Part shown: in pieces, positions 11,387 through 19,878 of the stretch
Layout: every line of letters begins with the position of its first letter
Position numbering within the stretch: position 1 is the first letter of the stretch
NCBI GenBank assembly: GCA_030685235.1
Contig: MU839187.1
Location: 92,536-156,535 of the forward strand
From: Copromyces sp. CBS 386.78
Lineage: Eukaryota > Ascomycota > Sordariomycetes > Sordariales > Sordariaceae
Direction of reading: 5' to 3'
DNA length: 64,000 nt
Translations under genes and position numbers: made by a program
The notes under the pieces: generated by a model
Databases searched by the model: none
What the model was told of the DNA's origin: nothing
What the model saw: the letters and a program-made list of their open reading frames with translations, nothing else

Positions 11387-11539
11387 ATGACAGAGACCCG
11401 CTACCAGAAGCGCTGCCCCCATTACGACCTTTTTTGGTGCAAGTGTGGAAAGCAACTGGGCGATGATAAAGACGAGGAGAAGGATCTTTGCTATTCGTGT
11501 GCGAGTAAGAAGGAAAAGTGCAAGGGGGAGCTAAAGTAA
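11387..11539 (+). CDS. Small Cys-rich, possibly zinc-binding protein, 50 aa
   Basis: The ATG at 11387 sits in a good fungal context (CTCAAAATGAC); the frame opens slightly earlier but only with non-ATG codons. The product has six cysteines and a histidine laid out as C-x-H...WCKCG...C-YS-C...KC, which looks like a metal-binding knuckle rather than a secreted disulphide protein, because there is no signal peptide. Half of the rest is charged (DDKDEEKD, KKEK). A TATA-like TATTTAAG lies about 100 bp upstream. No family is recognised; similar tiny conserved cytosolic proteins exist in Pezizomycotina. It is too short to be certain from sequence alone. Confidence 0.6.
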   Translation: MTETRYQKRCPHYDLFWCKCGKQLGDDKDEEKDLCYSCASKKEKCKGELK

Positions 11540-12696
11540 TAGTCTATGTATGCTGCGGACATGTCTGAGGTGCTGATTACCTAGACTACTGCACGCCTTT
11601 GAGATATCACTCAAAAGTCAAAACCCGAATGATGCATCCTTGGGTTTGTGGTTTGAAACGTATCAACTTGGCCGGTCTGCAGTCATCCTAGAGAACAGAA
11701 TGAAGCCGAGTATAACGTCCTTATCTTGACGCTGCAACGGCCGACAGTCAACCCACCCGCTATTTTCACTGAGATCGTGATGCTTGGTCAGTTTCATCAT
11801 GCTTTCAGTTTTTATGCGTTGGCGGTATCTTTGGTAACTTTTTCTGGGTTGCCCCTTTTGCAATTTCGCTGTATAGCAAATTGTTACTTCTCCCTTGATC
11901 TGTTCTTCACTTTTACTGCACAAAGGAGTAATCTAGGTACCCGTACAAACGAACATTTTGAAGGTCTGGGCGAACCAACAACGGAAGTAGCGAGGTCTCA
12001 ACTGGAGTCGGTAACCTTGCCAATGACAAGCAAACACAGTACTACGCGGAGCACGCAAGTGGTGATCGGCAAACGTACCTACCTACTGGCCGCCGTCGGG
12101 ATTTTGCATGATCTGGATTGCGCAGAAGGAAAGACGGGACCGAGCAGCTTGCCAGTGCTCCCGGCGGAAGTGGATAAAATGCGAAATTGCCCCAGTCTCG
12201 AGGTAAGGTTGAGAACTTGAGGCAGGAGCAATGGATAGTCGCCATCTCGTATCTCCGACTGTTGGTTCCAAAGACATTGAAATGGAAGGAGGAAGTGAAG
12301 GGACATGACCCTCAAGGTTCGCACTTTGACCATTGAGGATTTGAGGTACGACCTGGGAGGTGGCTTGTCGCATCCTGAATTGTGACGCAGGGATGACTTC
12401 CATGAGCCTTCCATTCCAGTCGTCGACTTCTACTTGGGTTTGTGTGCCACCTCAAGGTCATCCCGGTCTTTCTTTGTCGAATTGTTCAAAGTTCCATCCC
12501 TACCTTCCTTCTTTGTCGTCCAATGTTTGCGCCTTGACAAGGTTCTTGTGGTCCAACCTCGGGGCGAACCGCTTTCTCGTTGGCGTGGCTTGTCATCCCA
12601 TCAACCTCACACTGGTATCACCGCACTCAATGCAACCTTCTCTCAACGACCACACCAAGTACACTTTCGTCTTACAACCACCAGTCCCTTCGGTCG
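11540..12696. other. Intergenic region, no gene seen
   Basis: It contains the promoter and 5' leader of the glycosyltransferase-like gene. Opposing frames of about 100-160 codons (for example 11726-12220 plus and 12079-12414 minus) overlap each other and show no domain. Confidence 0.55.
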
Positions 12697-14250
12697 ATGG
12701 CGAAACTCGGCCGCCGTCTCAGCCAAACCTCCAAGATGCTCATAACCATGCCGAGTCAGCGCAAGCTGTTTACCATCATCCTCGGGATCTGCGCCTTCAG
12801 TCTCATCTTTCTGATCGCCCACTCACCCGCCACCCTCGAAAACCTACCCGTCCCTCATGCGCTCAAGCCCTCCGGCGGCAAGACACCCGATGACAAGAAG
12901 CACAAACCGAAATACAAGTCACCCCCGAAATACACCCCGCCTCCGATCAAGGACAACTTCCCCCTCCTCTCCTCAGAGGGCAAGAACAAAGCGCCTCCCA
13001 TCCCCTCCTGGAACGTCAGCCCCAAGGACCTCTGGACGCAATACAACCTGCCCACCGCCCCTCCCTTGCTCATCGGGTTCACGCGCTCCTGGCCCATGCT
13101 GCAGCAGACGGTAGTCAGCTACCTCACAGCCGGCTGGCCCGCCACTCAGATCTACGTCGTCGAAAACACCGGCACCCAGCAAGCCAACGCGCGGGGGCAG
13201 CTGTCCCTGCAAAACCCCTTCTACCTCAACCACACGGTCCTGAAGGACATCTTGGGGGTGAACATCATCCAGACCCCCACCCTCCTCAACTTCGCCCAAC
13301 TCCAGAACTTCTACCTCGCTGAGTCATATGAGCGCCAATGGCCTTATTACTTCTGGTCGCACATGGACGTGCTCGCCTTCTCCAATGAGGACGGAAACGA
13401 GAAAAACAAAGCCAAGTGGAACGAGGAGGGGTATAAATCGCTTTATGCCATGGCGTTAACTACCCTTAAAGACGCGCGCGAAAACGATCCGAAATGGGCC
13501 ATCCGCTTTTTTGCGTACGATCACCTGGCGCTGGTCAACCCCGAGGCGTACGAGGATGTTGGGGGTTGGGATACCTTGATCCCGTACTATGTCACCGATT
13601 GCGACATGCACTCTCGCTTGACGATGCGCGGCTGGTCGATGAAGGACACGAGATGGGCGGGCGCGATTTGGGATGTCAGTGTGGCGCTGGATGATTTGAG
13701 TGTTTTGTACCGGGTTGATGGGGTTACGCCGTCTTTTACCGATCCGAACCCGCCGCCTCCTAAGAAGGGCTGGTTTTCCAGTTGGAAGAGGGATGGGGAG
13801 GAAGAAGAGACGAAGAAGAACCAGAAGAGGGAAGAGAATGTTGCTGGGTGGTTGGAGGGACAGAGCCCTAGGGGCAGCAGGGGCGTTAATGAGGCCTTGA
13901 TGAGCAAGAGGGAGGATGAAAATCAGGCCCAGGAGCAGATGAAGGAGGGGGAGCATAAGACGGATGAGCTGGACAAGTGGAGGGCGCTCCAGAAGATTGC
14001 CGAAGAGATGTTCCACTACAAACACGACAGCAAGCGCGGCCGCAACACGTGGCAGCTGGGTCAGCAAGGTGGACAAGGAGAGCCGTTCTACTATCCTGCA
14101 GCAGGAATAGCGAAGGGCATCGAGCTCCTCACCGAGACCGGCTATAAGGTTTATAGGAAAAAATGGGGCCACAAGGACTGTGATTTGATCACCAAGGGCC
14201 ACCTGAGCTTCGATGATCAGTGGAAGGTGAAGAAGGACTGGTGGTTTTGA
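12697..14250 (+). CDS. Type II membrane glycosyltransferase-like protein, 517 aa
   Basis: The frame is open from 12580 but its first ATG is at 12697, giving 517 residues and no intron. Residues 23-43 (KLFTIILGICAFSLIFLIAHS region) form a signal anchor, followed by a Pro/Lys-rich stem, as in Golgi type II transferases. The luminal domain starts GFTRSWPMLQQTVVSYL, then IYVVENTGT, and contains SHMDVLAF near residue 222, a DxD-like site where GT-A enzymes bind the nucleotide-sugar metal, and VTDCDMHSRLTMRGW near residue 300. A charged, low-complexity insertion (about residues 351-438, rich in Glu, Lys and Gln) interrupts the C-terminal part. I infer a GT-A-fold transferase of unknown donor and acceptor; the family number is not certain. 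Confidence 0.75.
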   Translation: MAKLGRRLSQTSKMLITMPSQRKLFTIILGICAFSLIFLIAHSPATLENLPVPHALKPSGGKTPDDKKHKPKYKSPPKYTPPPIKDNFPLLSSEGKNKAPPIPSWNVSPKDLWTQYNLPTAPPLLIGFTRSWPMLQQTVVSYLTAGWPATQIYVVENTGTQQANARGQLSLQNPFYLNHTVLKDILGVNIIQTPTLLNFAQLQNFYLAESYERQWPYYFWSHMDVLAFSNEDGNEKNKAKWNEEGYKSLYAMALTTLKDARENDPKWAIRFFAYDHLALVNPEAYEDVGGWDTLIPYYVTDCDMHSRLTMRGWSMKDTRWAGAIWDVSVALDDLSVLYRVDGVTPSFTDPNPPPPKKGWFSSWKRDGEEEETKKNQKREENVAGWLEGQSPRGSRGVNEALMSKREDENQAQEQMKEGEHKTDELDKWRALQKIAEEMFHYKHDSKRGRNTWQLGQQGGQGEPFYYPAAGIAKGIELLTETGYKVYRKKWGHKDCDLITKGHLSFDDQWKVKKDWWF

Positions 14251-14464
14251 GCACCGGGTATGTAAAAAAGGATAGCATTTGGCGTAATTTGTCATGAGTG
14301 GGAGGGAATACCCGAAGGAAATAGCATGTCATCGAGCCAAGGTCCTTGACCAAAGAGAGCAAGTAAACTTGAAGCAGGCGGTAGACGTAGGTTGGCACAA
14401 AGCAACTTTCTTTCCACTACCTACGTGCTAGGTATCTACCTATCTACCGTCCTCCATCTATGGC

Positions 14465-15511
14465 TTATCGCGATGCCCCCGCCAGGGCACCCTCGATCAC
14501 CATATGATAGAGGTCAGCAGTGCTGATACCCGCGGCTCTCGCCTGCTGAGGCACCATACTCTCCGGCGTCTGGCCAGGTATCGTGTTGACCTCGAGGAAG
14601 TACAGCTGCTTCTGCTTCGGGTTATACCGATAATCGAAGCGTACTACGCCGCGACAATCCAGCAGGTCGTACAGCTGCGCCGAGACATCCTTGATGCGCT
14701 CGCTGACCTCCGCCTCCACCTCCGCAGGCGTCACCTTGCTGGACGACCCGTTGTACTTGGTGTTATAGTCAAAGTACTCACTATCACGGTGAGGGATCAC
14801 CTCAGTGATAGGGAAGACATGCAACTTCCCCTCGGCATCGCGAATCACACCGCAGTCGAACTCCCGACCCTCAATGAACTCCTCCACCAACACCTGCCCG
14901 TTGCCGTCCTCGCGCATGGCATCCTCGACCGCCTGAGCCACCTGCTCGCGGCTCTTGACCTTGGTGGTTGCTACGCTGCTACCCCCGGAAGCAGGCTTGA
15001 CGAAGACGGGCAGCTCGAACTCGCGCAGCAGGGCGTCAGCGTCGAAGGCGCTGGCTTGTGTGCGGTGAAGCAGGCGGGACTTGGCCACCTCCACGATGCC
15101 GAAGCTGCGCACTACGGGGTTGCAGTGTCCCTCGCTGGCGGTTAGGGAGGAGGTGTAGAAGCCGCAAGAGGTGTAGGGCAGGCCGAGCATGTCGAAGTAG
15201 CCTTGCAAGACGCCGTTCTCGCCGGGGTTGCCGTGGATGCTGATGTAGGCTAGGTCGAACTGGATTTTTGGGTTGCCATTCGAGGGGAGGGTGACGCTGA
15301 AGTCGTTGCGGTCCACGGGGATTTGGGCGTCATCGTCCGTCAGGTGGTACCACCCGGCTTTGGGGTCGCGGGGGATGACGATCTTGTAGAGGTTGTACTT
15401 GGAACGGTCGACGTTGGCGTAGATGGCGGCGCCGGTGCTGATGGATACGTCATACTCGCCCGAGTAGCCGCCTACTACTACCGCGATGTTCTTCTTGCTG
15501 GTGTCTGCCAT
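14465..15511 (-). CDS. D-alanine--D-alanine ligase-like ATP-grasp protein of bacterial type, 348 aa
   Basis: One intronless frame from an ATG at 15511. It is collinear with bacterial Ddl: GGYSGEYDVS (Glu19 matches the substrate-binding Glu), IHGNPGENGVLQGYFDMLGLPYT, the lysine of VFVKP (Lys172), the GGSSVA phosphate loop, DYNTKY (Lys252, Tyr253), RFDYRYN (Asp293) and LEVNTIPGQTPESMVPQQARAAGI (Glu307, Asn309). In bacteria Ddl joins two D-alanines for peptidoglycan, which fungi lack, so the fungal role must differ or target other carboxylate and amine substrates. The first ATP-contact lysine (DdlB Lys97 position) is replaced by Glu127. The KKNIAVVVGGYSGEYDVS start most resembles Bacteroidetes-type Ddl, suggesting old horizontal transfer. 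Base composition matches its neighbours, so any transfer is not recent. It is convergent with the glycosyltransferase gene, 214 bp apart. Confidence 0.88.
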   Translation of the reverse strand: MADTSKKNIAVVVGGYSGEYDVSISTGAAIYANVDRSKYNLYKIVIPRDPKAGWYHLTDDDAQIPVDRNDFSVTLPSNGNPKIQFDLAYISIHGNPGENGVLQGYFDMLGLPYTSCGFYTSSLTASEGHCNPVVRSFGIVEVAKSRLLHRTQASAFDADALLREFELPVFVKPASGGSSVATTKVKSREQVAQAVEDAMREDGNGQVLVEEFIEGREFDCGVIRDAEGKLHVFPITEVIPHRDSEYFDYNTKYNGSSSKVTPAEVEAEVSERIKDVSAQLYDLLDCRGVVRFDYRYNPKQKQLYFLEVNTIPGQTPESMVPQQARAAGISTADLYHMVIEGALAGASR

Positions 15512-16179
15512 CTTGTAGTTATCGCGTCGCTATGAAGGGAGGTTTTGTACAGAGTACATTTCTTACGGCTCCTTTGCGAACGTCTCGAGGTGTCGTCGCT
15601 CAGTTTATGCTCCTGCTTTTCGGGCCCCCGGCAACACGGAAGCCATGCTGCCATGGCGATTGTTGAGCTGCCTGCGTGCGCGCAACTCGTGAGAGCATCC
15701 ACTCTGTCGTCGATCATTCCCGGTATCGGTACTGAGAAGTCCACGTTAGCATGCTGGTGGAATGGAGGACGGGGTTGGGGACGCAAGAACGAGCATGCGT
15801 AGACGAGTTCATCATCGTGGCTTTGACTCCATGGTTGTTGGGCTTGGGGGAAATGCCCGATGCACGATGTCAAACCTGCGGCTGACTTGTACAACGAACC
15901 TGGATACAGACTCCCGTACAACGGCCGGGCTCAAGAAGGTGAGATGGGATGAGACAAGCTTTCATCTTGTGTCCAGCCATTTTGACGGCAAGTCTGATAG
16001 TAGAGTAACGCGCGGTATCGGGGCCTCTTGAAATCATCAGGTGGGGAAAGCCAGCGACACCCGACGCGGGGAGGTGACTGAAGCCCCGCCTCCAGCCCGA
16101 CACCACAACTTTGTGTGAGAAGATTCTGGGCGTTTGCTGTACAGACCGCTAGTCCTTTGCGCTGTAGGGCTCTTTACCC
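15512..16179. other. Intergenic, Ddl-like gene promoter up to the transposon edge
   Basis: There is no gene. This is normal-composition DNA that ends abruptly at the TA target of the transposon at 16180-16181. Confidence 0.6.
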
Positions 16180-16181
16180 TA

Positions 16182-16275
16182 CTTGGGGGTTTGGGAAAAG
16201 TGGGACCTTTCTTACCCCCTCTTTTATAAAAGAGGGGGAAAATTTTTGATGGGATAAATTTTTATTATGGGATAA
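16182..16275 (+). repeat. Left terminal inverted repeat of the Fot1/pogo-type element
   Basis: It begins CTTGGGGGTTTGGGAAAAGT and pairs with 19497-19590 at 85 of 94 positions. Confidence 0.92.
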
Positions 16276-16399
16276 GGCCCGCCCGGTACTATATAGAAAG
16301 TCGTATTAATGCAACGTAAAAGTGATTTTTAATATTGTGTTTTCGGATATTATAATATATTGCTATTTCGTAATTTTGTAATTCTAAAGTTGTAAAAAG

Positions 16400-17500
16400 C
16401 AAGTAATTTATATATCGATGGATTGATAGAGGAGTCGTTAATTAATTTACTGTATAATACTCCTTAATTTCGATAAATATTTTGAGGAGTTGGGAGAGGT
16501 GTTAGTTAGGTATTGCGGTGCCCGTATGTATTTCGTAGTTCGTTAGCGGTTTAAATTACTTTGCGATAAATCTTCGAAACTACTAACGATTAAAAATATT
16601 TTTAAAATTATTAGGGAGTCCCGTATATTTATCGTTCGCTATATAAAGTCTTTATATAAATTTAATAAACCCGTTATATCGTTGCAGTTAGTAGGGCGCC
16701 TACGTATATTAATAGCGGCTAAAAAGGATACTATTATATTATACGTAATATTTTACTTTAAAGGACGATTTTCTACGTAATATTAAATAGTAATTACAGC
16801 GGTAAATTATTTACAGTCGTTATAGGGTATTCTAGAGATTTATAATACGACTTAATTAATTCGCTTCCTTAAAGATTATTTAGAATTGAAGATAACGATT
16901 TACTATATAGTTAATATTAAGAAGAGGTTCTAGGAATTAAATGAAAATTCCGTTAACGAATGGTTTAATAAATATGAAAAGGTATTCGAAATATACGACG
17001 TTAATAAAAGCGATATTTAAAATTATAACGAAATAGGCGTTAGATTAGGTTACGTAGCGGGCAGTCGCGTAAGGGTAGTTATATTAAGAGAATTAGTAAG
17101 GTAGAAAGTAAGTTAATCGCAGTTAATTTATATAGGGATTTATATAGGGAAAGATATTAATTGACTTTTTTATAGTTTAAAATTAACGATATTACTAATA
17201 GAAAGTCGGCTACGTTAATAATTAGTATAAGCTCGATTAGCAAATTTATCCCTATTTATATAATCTTTAAAATAAATTTAATAAAGGATTTTATTAATAA
17301 TAATTTCGACGATTCCGTACGGTTCGTTAAATTATTAACCGGCTTTTCGAATAGCGAGCTTACGCTTGATTAGTTGAAGTATTTTAATTATTATTCCTTT
17401 TATTCGTCGCTTACTTTTACGAAGTTGAAGTAGTAGGATACTTGTAAACTAGTTAGTAATAATATTAAAAATGAAAAAAAGGGTTTTTTTTTTCGAGATT
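16400..17500 (+). pseudogene. RIP-inactivated Fot1/pogo-type transposase
   Basis: Transposase blocks are readable in one frame around 16985-17090 and again near 17198-17420 (IIFK, NNNFDDSVRFVKLLTGFSNS, ELTLD-stop-LKYFNYYSFYS), typical of DDE endonucleases of the pogo branch. Many codons are TAA or TAG where the family has Trp or Gln. The catalytic Asp in the N-Y-D-E block appears as Asn (GAC to AAC at about 17026), a G-to-A change fitting RIP. The limits given are approximate, because start and end cannot be fixed in such mutated DNA. Confidence 0.72.
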
Positions 17501-19496
17501 AGTTTGGTTATAATTAATATAGGGTAGATTTTATTAGTATAAAATTTAACGATTTTATTAGTAGCGTTAGTTTGAAAAAGCTTTATAAATTTGTTTATTA
17601 CCTATTAGTTATCGATAGCTTTAGCGAGTATTGTAGGATAGAAATTAAGGAATATATAAATATTTTTAATATTATTTTAATAGTATTGCCTTTCTATTTA
17701 ATTTATATAATATAGCCTTTTAACGTTAAGATATTTTCGTCCTTTAAATTTTACTATTAATAAGTATCAAAATAATTCGTTTAAAGGAGGGAATTTAATT
17801 TTACGCGTGCTATTTTTATATGCGAACTTAAGGTTAGTTATCCCCCTCCTTCTCCCCTTTCCTCTCCCCCTATTATTGCTTTTTCTTTTTTCGACTAATT
17901 ATATTATCCTCGCCGTTTTAATATATCCTTAATAGTAGTTTAATTGTATATAATATTTTTAATAGATTTAAAAATATTAGAATGTATTTTATTAATTATA
18001 ACCGAGTCCTGTTTTAAATCCGAATAAAGTAGTTTAAGGAATCAAACCCCGCCCTACCTTCGTTGCTCCCTCGGGAAGACTGTTTTAAGGAGGCTATATA
18101 GGTTATTATTTATATTAAAGATAAATATTAGTATTTCTTTAATTCCCTTATTCAAATTCGTTATTACGATATTGAGGTTGTTATTTACGAAGTTCCCTTA
18201 ATATATAATAGGGTTTAAAAATATAATTATTAAAATAGGGAGAAGGCTGCTAATTTCGACTATAAGATAAGGCGGCGGGTTATTAAAGTCTTTAGAAAGG
18301 GGGAGAAACTATTTCTTTTAAAAAGTAATTTTAATTAAATAGTTATAAAAAGAATTAATAAAGAATAGTAAGAGGATTTAAAAAAATAGGTAAAAGCTGT
18401 TAAAGTAGAGGGGTATAAAATAAAGAAGTAGGTATACGATAATTAGGTTAACGATAAAGAGGGGGGTAAAGGGAAAGTATATTAGAAGGTATATTAAGAT
18501 AATTAGTTAAAAAAGAGGGAAAGCAATAGGTTTATACTTATTTTTAACGAAGATATCCTTAATAAGGATAAGGGTAAAGATAAGGATAAGGGGGGATTAT
18601 TCGTAACGGATATATAAGGTATATTAGTACTAAATATAATTAAGCGGGTATAGGGAGATATCGATAGTAATCTATTTAGTAATAATTAGCCAAATATTAT
18701 TCTAAATAATATTCTAAATAATTTAGAAGTCTTATCTTCCCCCCCTTGCCCGCCCGCCCCCCTAGAAATAACTTCGTAAGTTGCTGCTTGTATTAATATA
18801 TAGGTTATTAATTTTATTATTAAAGACGAAAGTACTTTTATTAACGATAATAATAATAAGGCTATATTTAAAGCGGTATATAATAGGGAAGATAATAACG
18901 ACGAGGAGGAGGATAGGAGTGAGGGGGGGGATAATTAGATTTTACTAGTATTTTCGCCAATTATATTTAAATTTGTACTTAAATTTATACCTAAACCTCT
19001 TATATAGATTAGGCTATTTACCCCTAGACTTCCCGTACAAGTTAGGCTATTAATACTTCGCCCTACCCCTACTTTCACCTTTATTCTATTATAACTACGA
19101 ACTTTCGAAGAAATATTATATTAGTTAGTTTTGAAGCTAATAGAAAGCGATGTTAAATTTCGTATATAAGTATAAATAGAAGTACGAAGGTAGGCTATAC
19201 TAAATAGTACGCTAGTAAGGGTAGAGGTAGTCGTAAAAGAGGTTCTGCTAATAAAGTTAGTAAAGGAAGTATTAGAAAAGGAGGTATTAGAAAAGGAGAT
19301 ATTAGAATTTATATTAGAACTTGTATTAGAATTTATATTAGCGCTAGAAAACGATGGATAAAGATTGTAACCCTCTCCTTTATTTATTTACTACTTAATT
19401 GAATAATATTATGAATTTCTAGTGCCGTTGTATTGATGTATAATATAGTGATTTACTATGGGGATAGGTTATTTTACTAGCGGTTTATTATGGGGT

Positions 19497-19590
19497 TTGT
19501 CCTATAATAAAAGTTTGTCCTATTAAAAATTTTCCCTCTCTTTTATGAAAGAGGGGGTGAGAAAGGTCCCACTTTTCCCAAACCCCCAAG
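19497..19590 (-). repeat. Right terminal inverted repeat of the Fot1/pogo-type element
   Basis: This is the reverse complement of the left repeat, with nine transition differences. The outer end is followed by TA at 19591-19592. Confidence 0.92.
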
Positions 19591-19878
19591 TACAACCTTC
19601 TTTGATAGCGGATTTAGCACCTCCTAGAATCCCCTCCTTCAGTTTACAGACCTTCCTCTTTATCGCCAGCTCTAATATAGAGCTGGCGATCCCCTCCAGC
19701 TTCAGTTAGCTGGATCCCTCTCTCAATATATCATTAGGTATCATTCCCATTATTCGTGATCCCTCTCATACTTTGACTTCAACTGCGACTCGTCTCAACA
19801 CCAACATCACTCTTATCGACTGGCTACCTAACCTCGTCAGACCTTAGCTGAGGTGCCTCCACATTCCTACCATCCGCC

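Larger units (their letters stand above)
16182..19590. mobile_element. RIP-mutated Fot1/pogo-type (Tc1/mariner) DNA transposon, about 3.4 kb
   Basis: It is bounded by 94-bp terminal inverted repeats (16182-16275 and 19497-19590), each flanked by a TA dinucleotide (16180-16181 and 19591-19592), the target duplication of Tc1/mariner elements. The nine mismatches between the two repeats are all transitions, as RIP produces. On the plus strand, remnants of a DDE transposase can be read between about 16.4 and 17.5 kb: near 16988 the frame gives EIYDVNKSDI-stop-NYNEIGVRLGY, matching the pogo/Fot1 block around the first catalytic Asp, and near 17198 NRKSATLIISIS. The rest of the interior is AT-rich with stops everywhere. 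At 3.4 kb it is longer than a classical Fot1 (about 1.9 kb), so it may carry a long C-terminal or second-gene region. Confidence 0.88.

Noticed and set aside
13456..14295. 279-codon minus-strand frame
   Set aside because: Antisense to the type II glycosyltransferase-like gene; Leu/Pro/Arg-rich, no domain.
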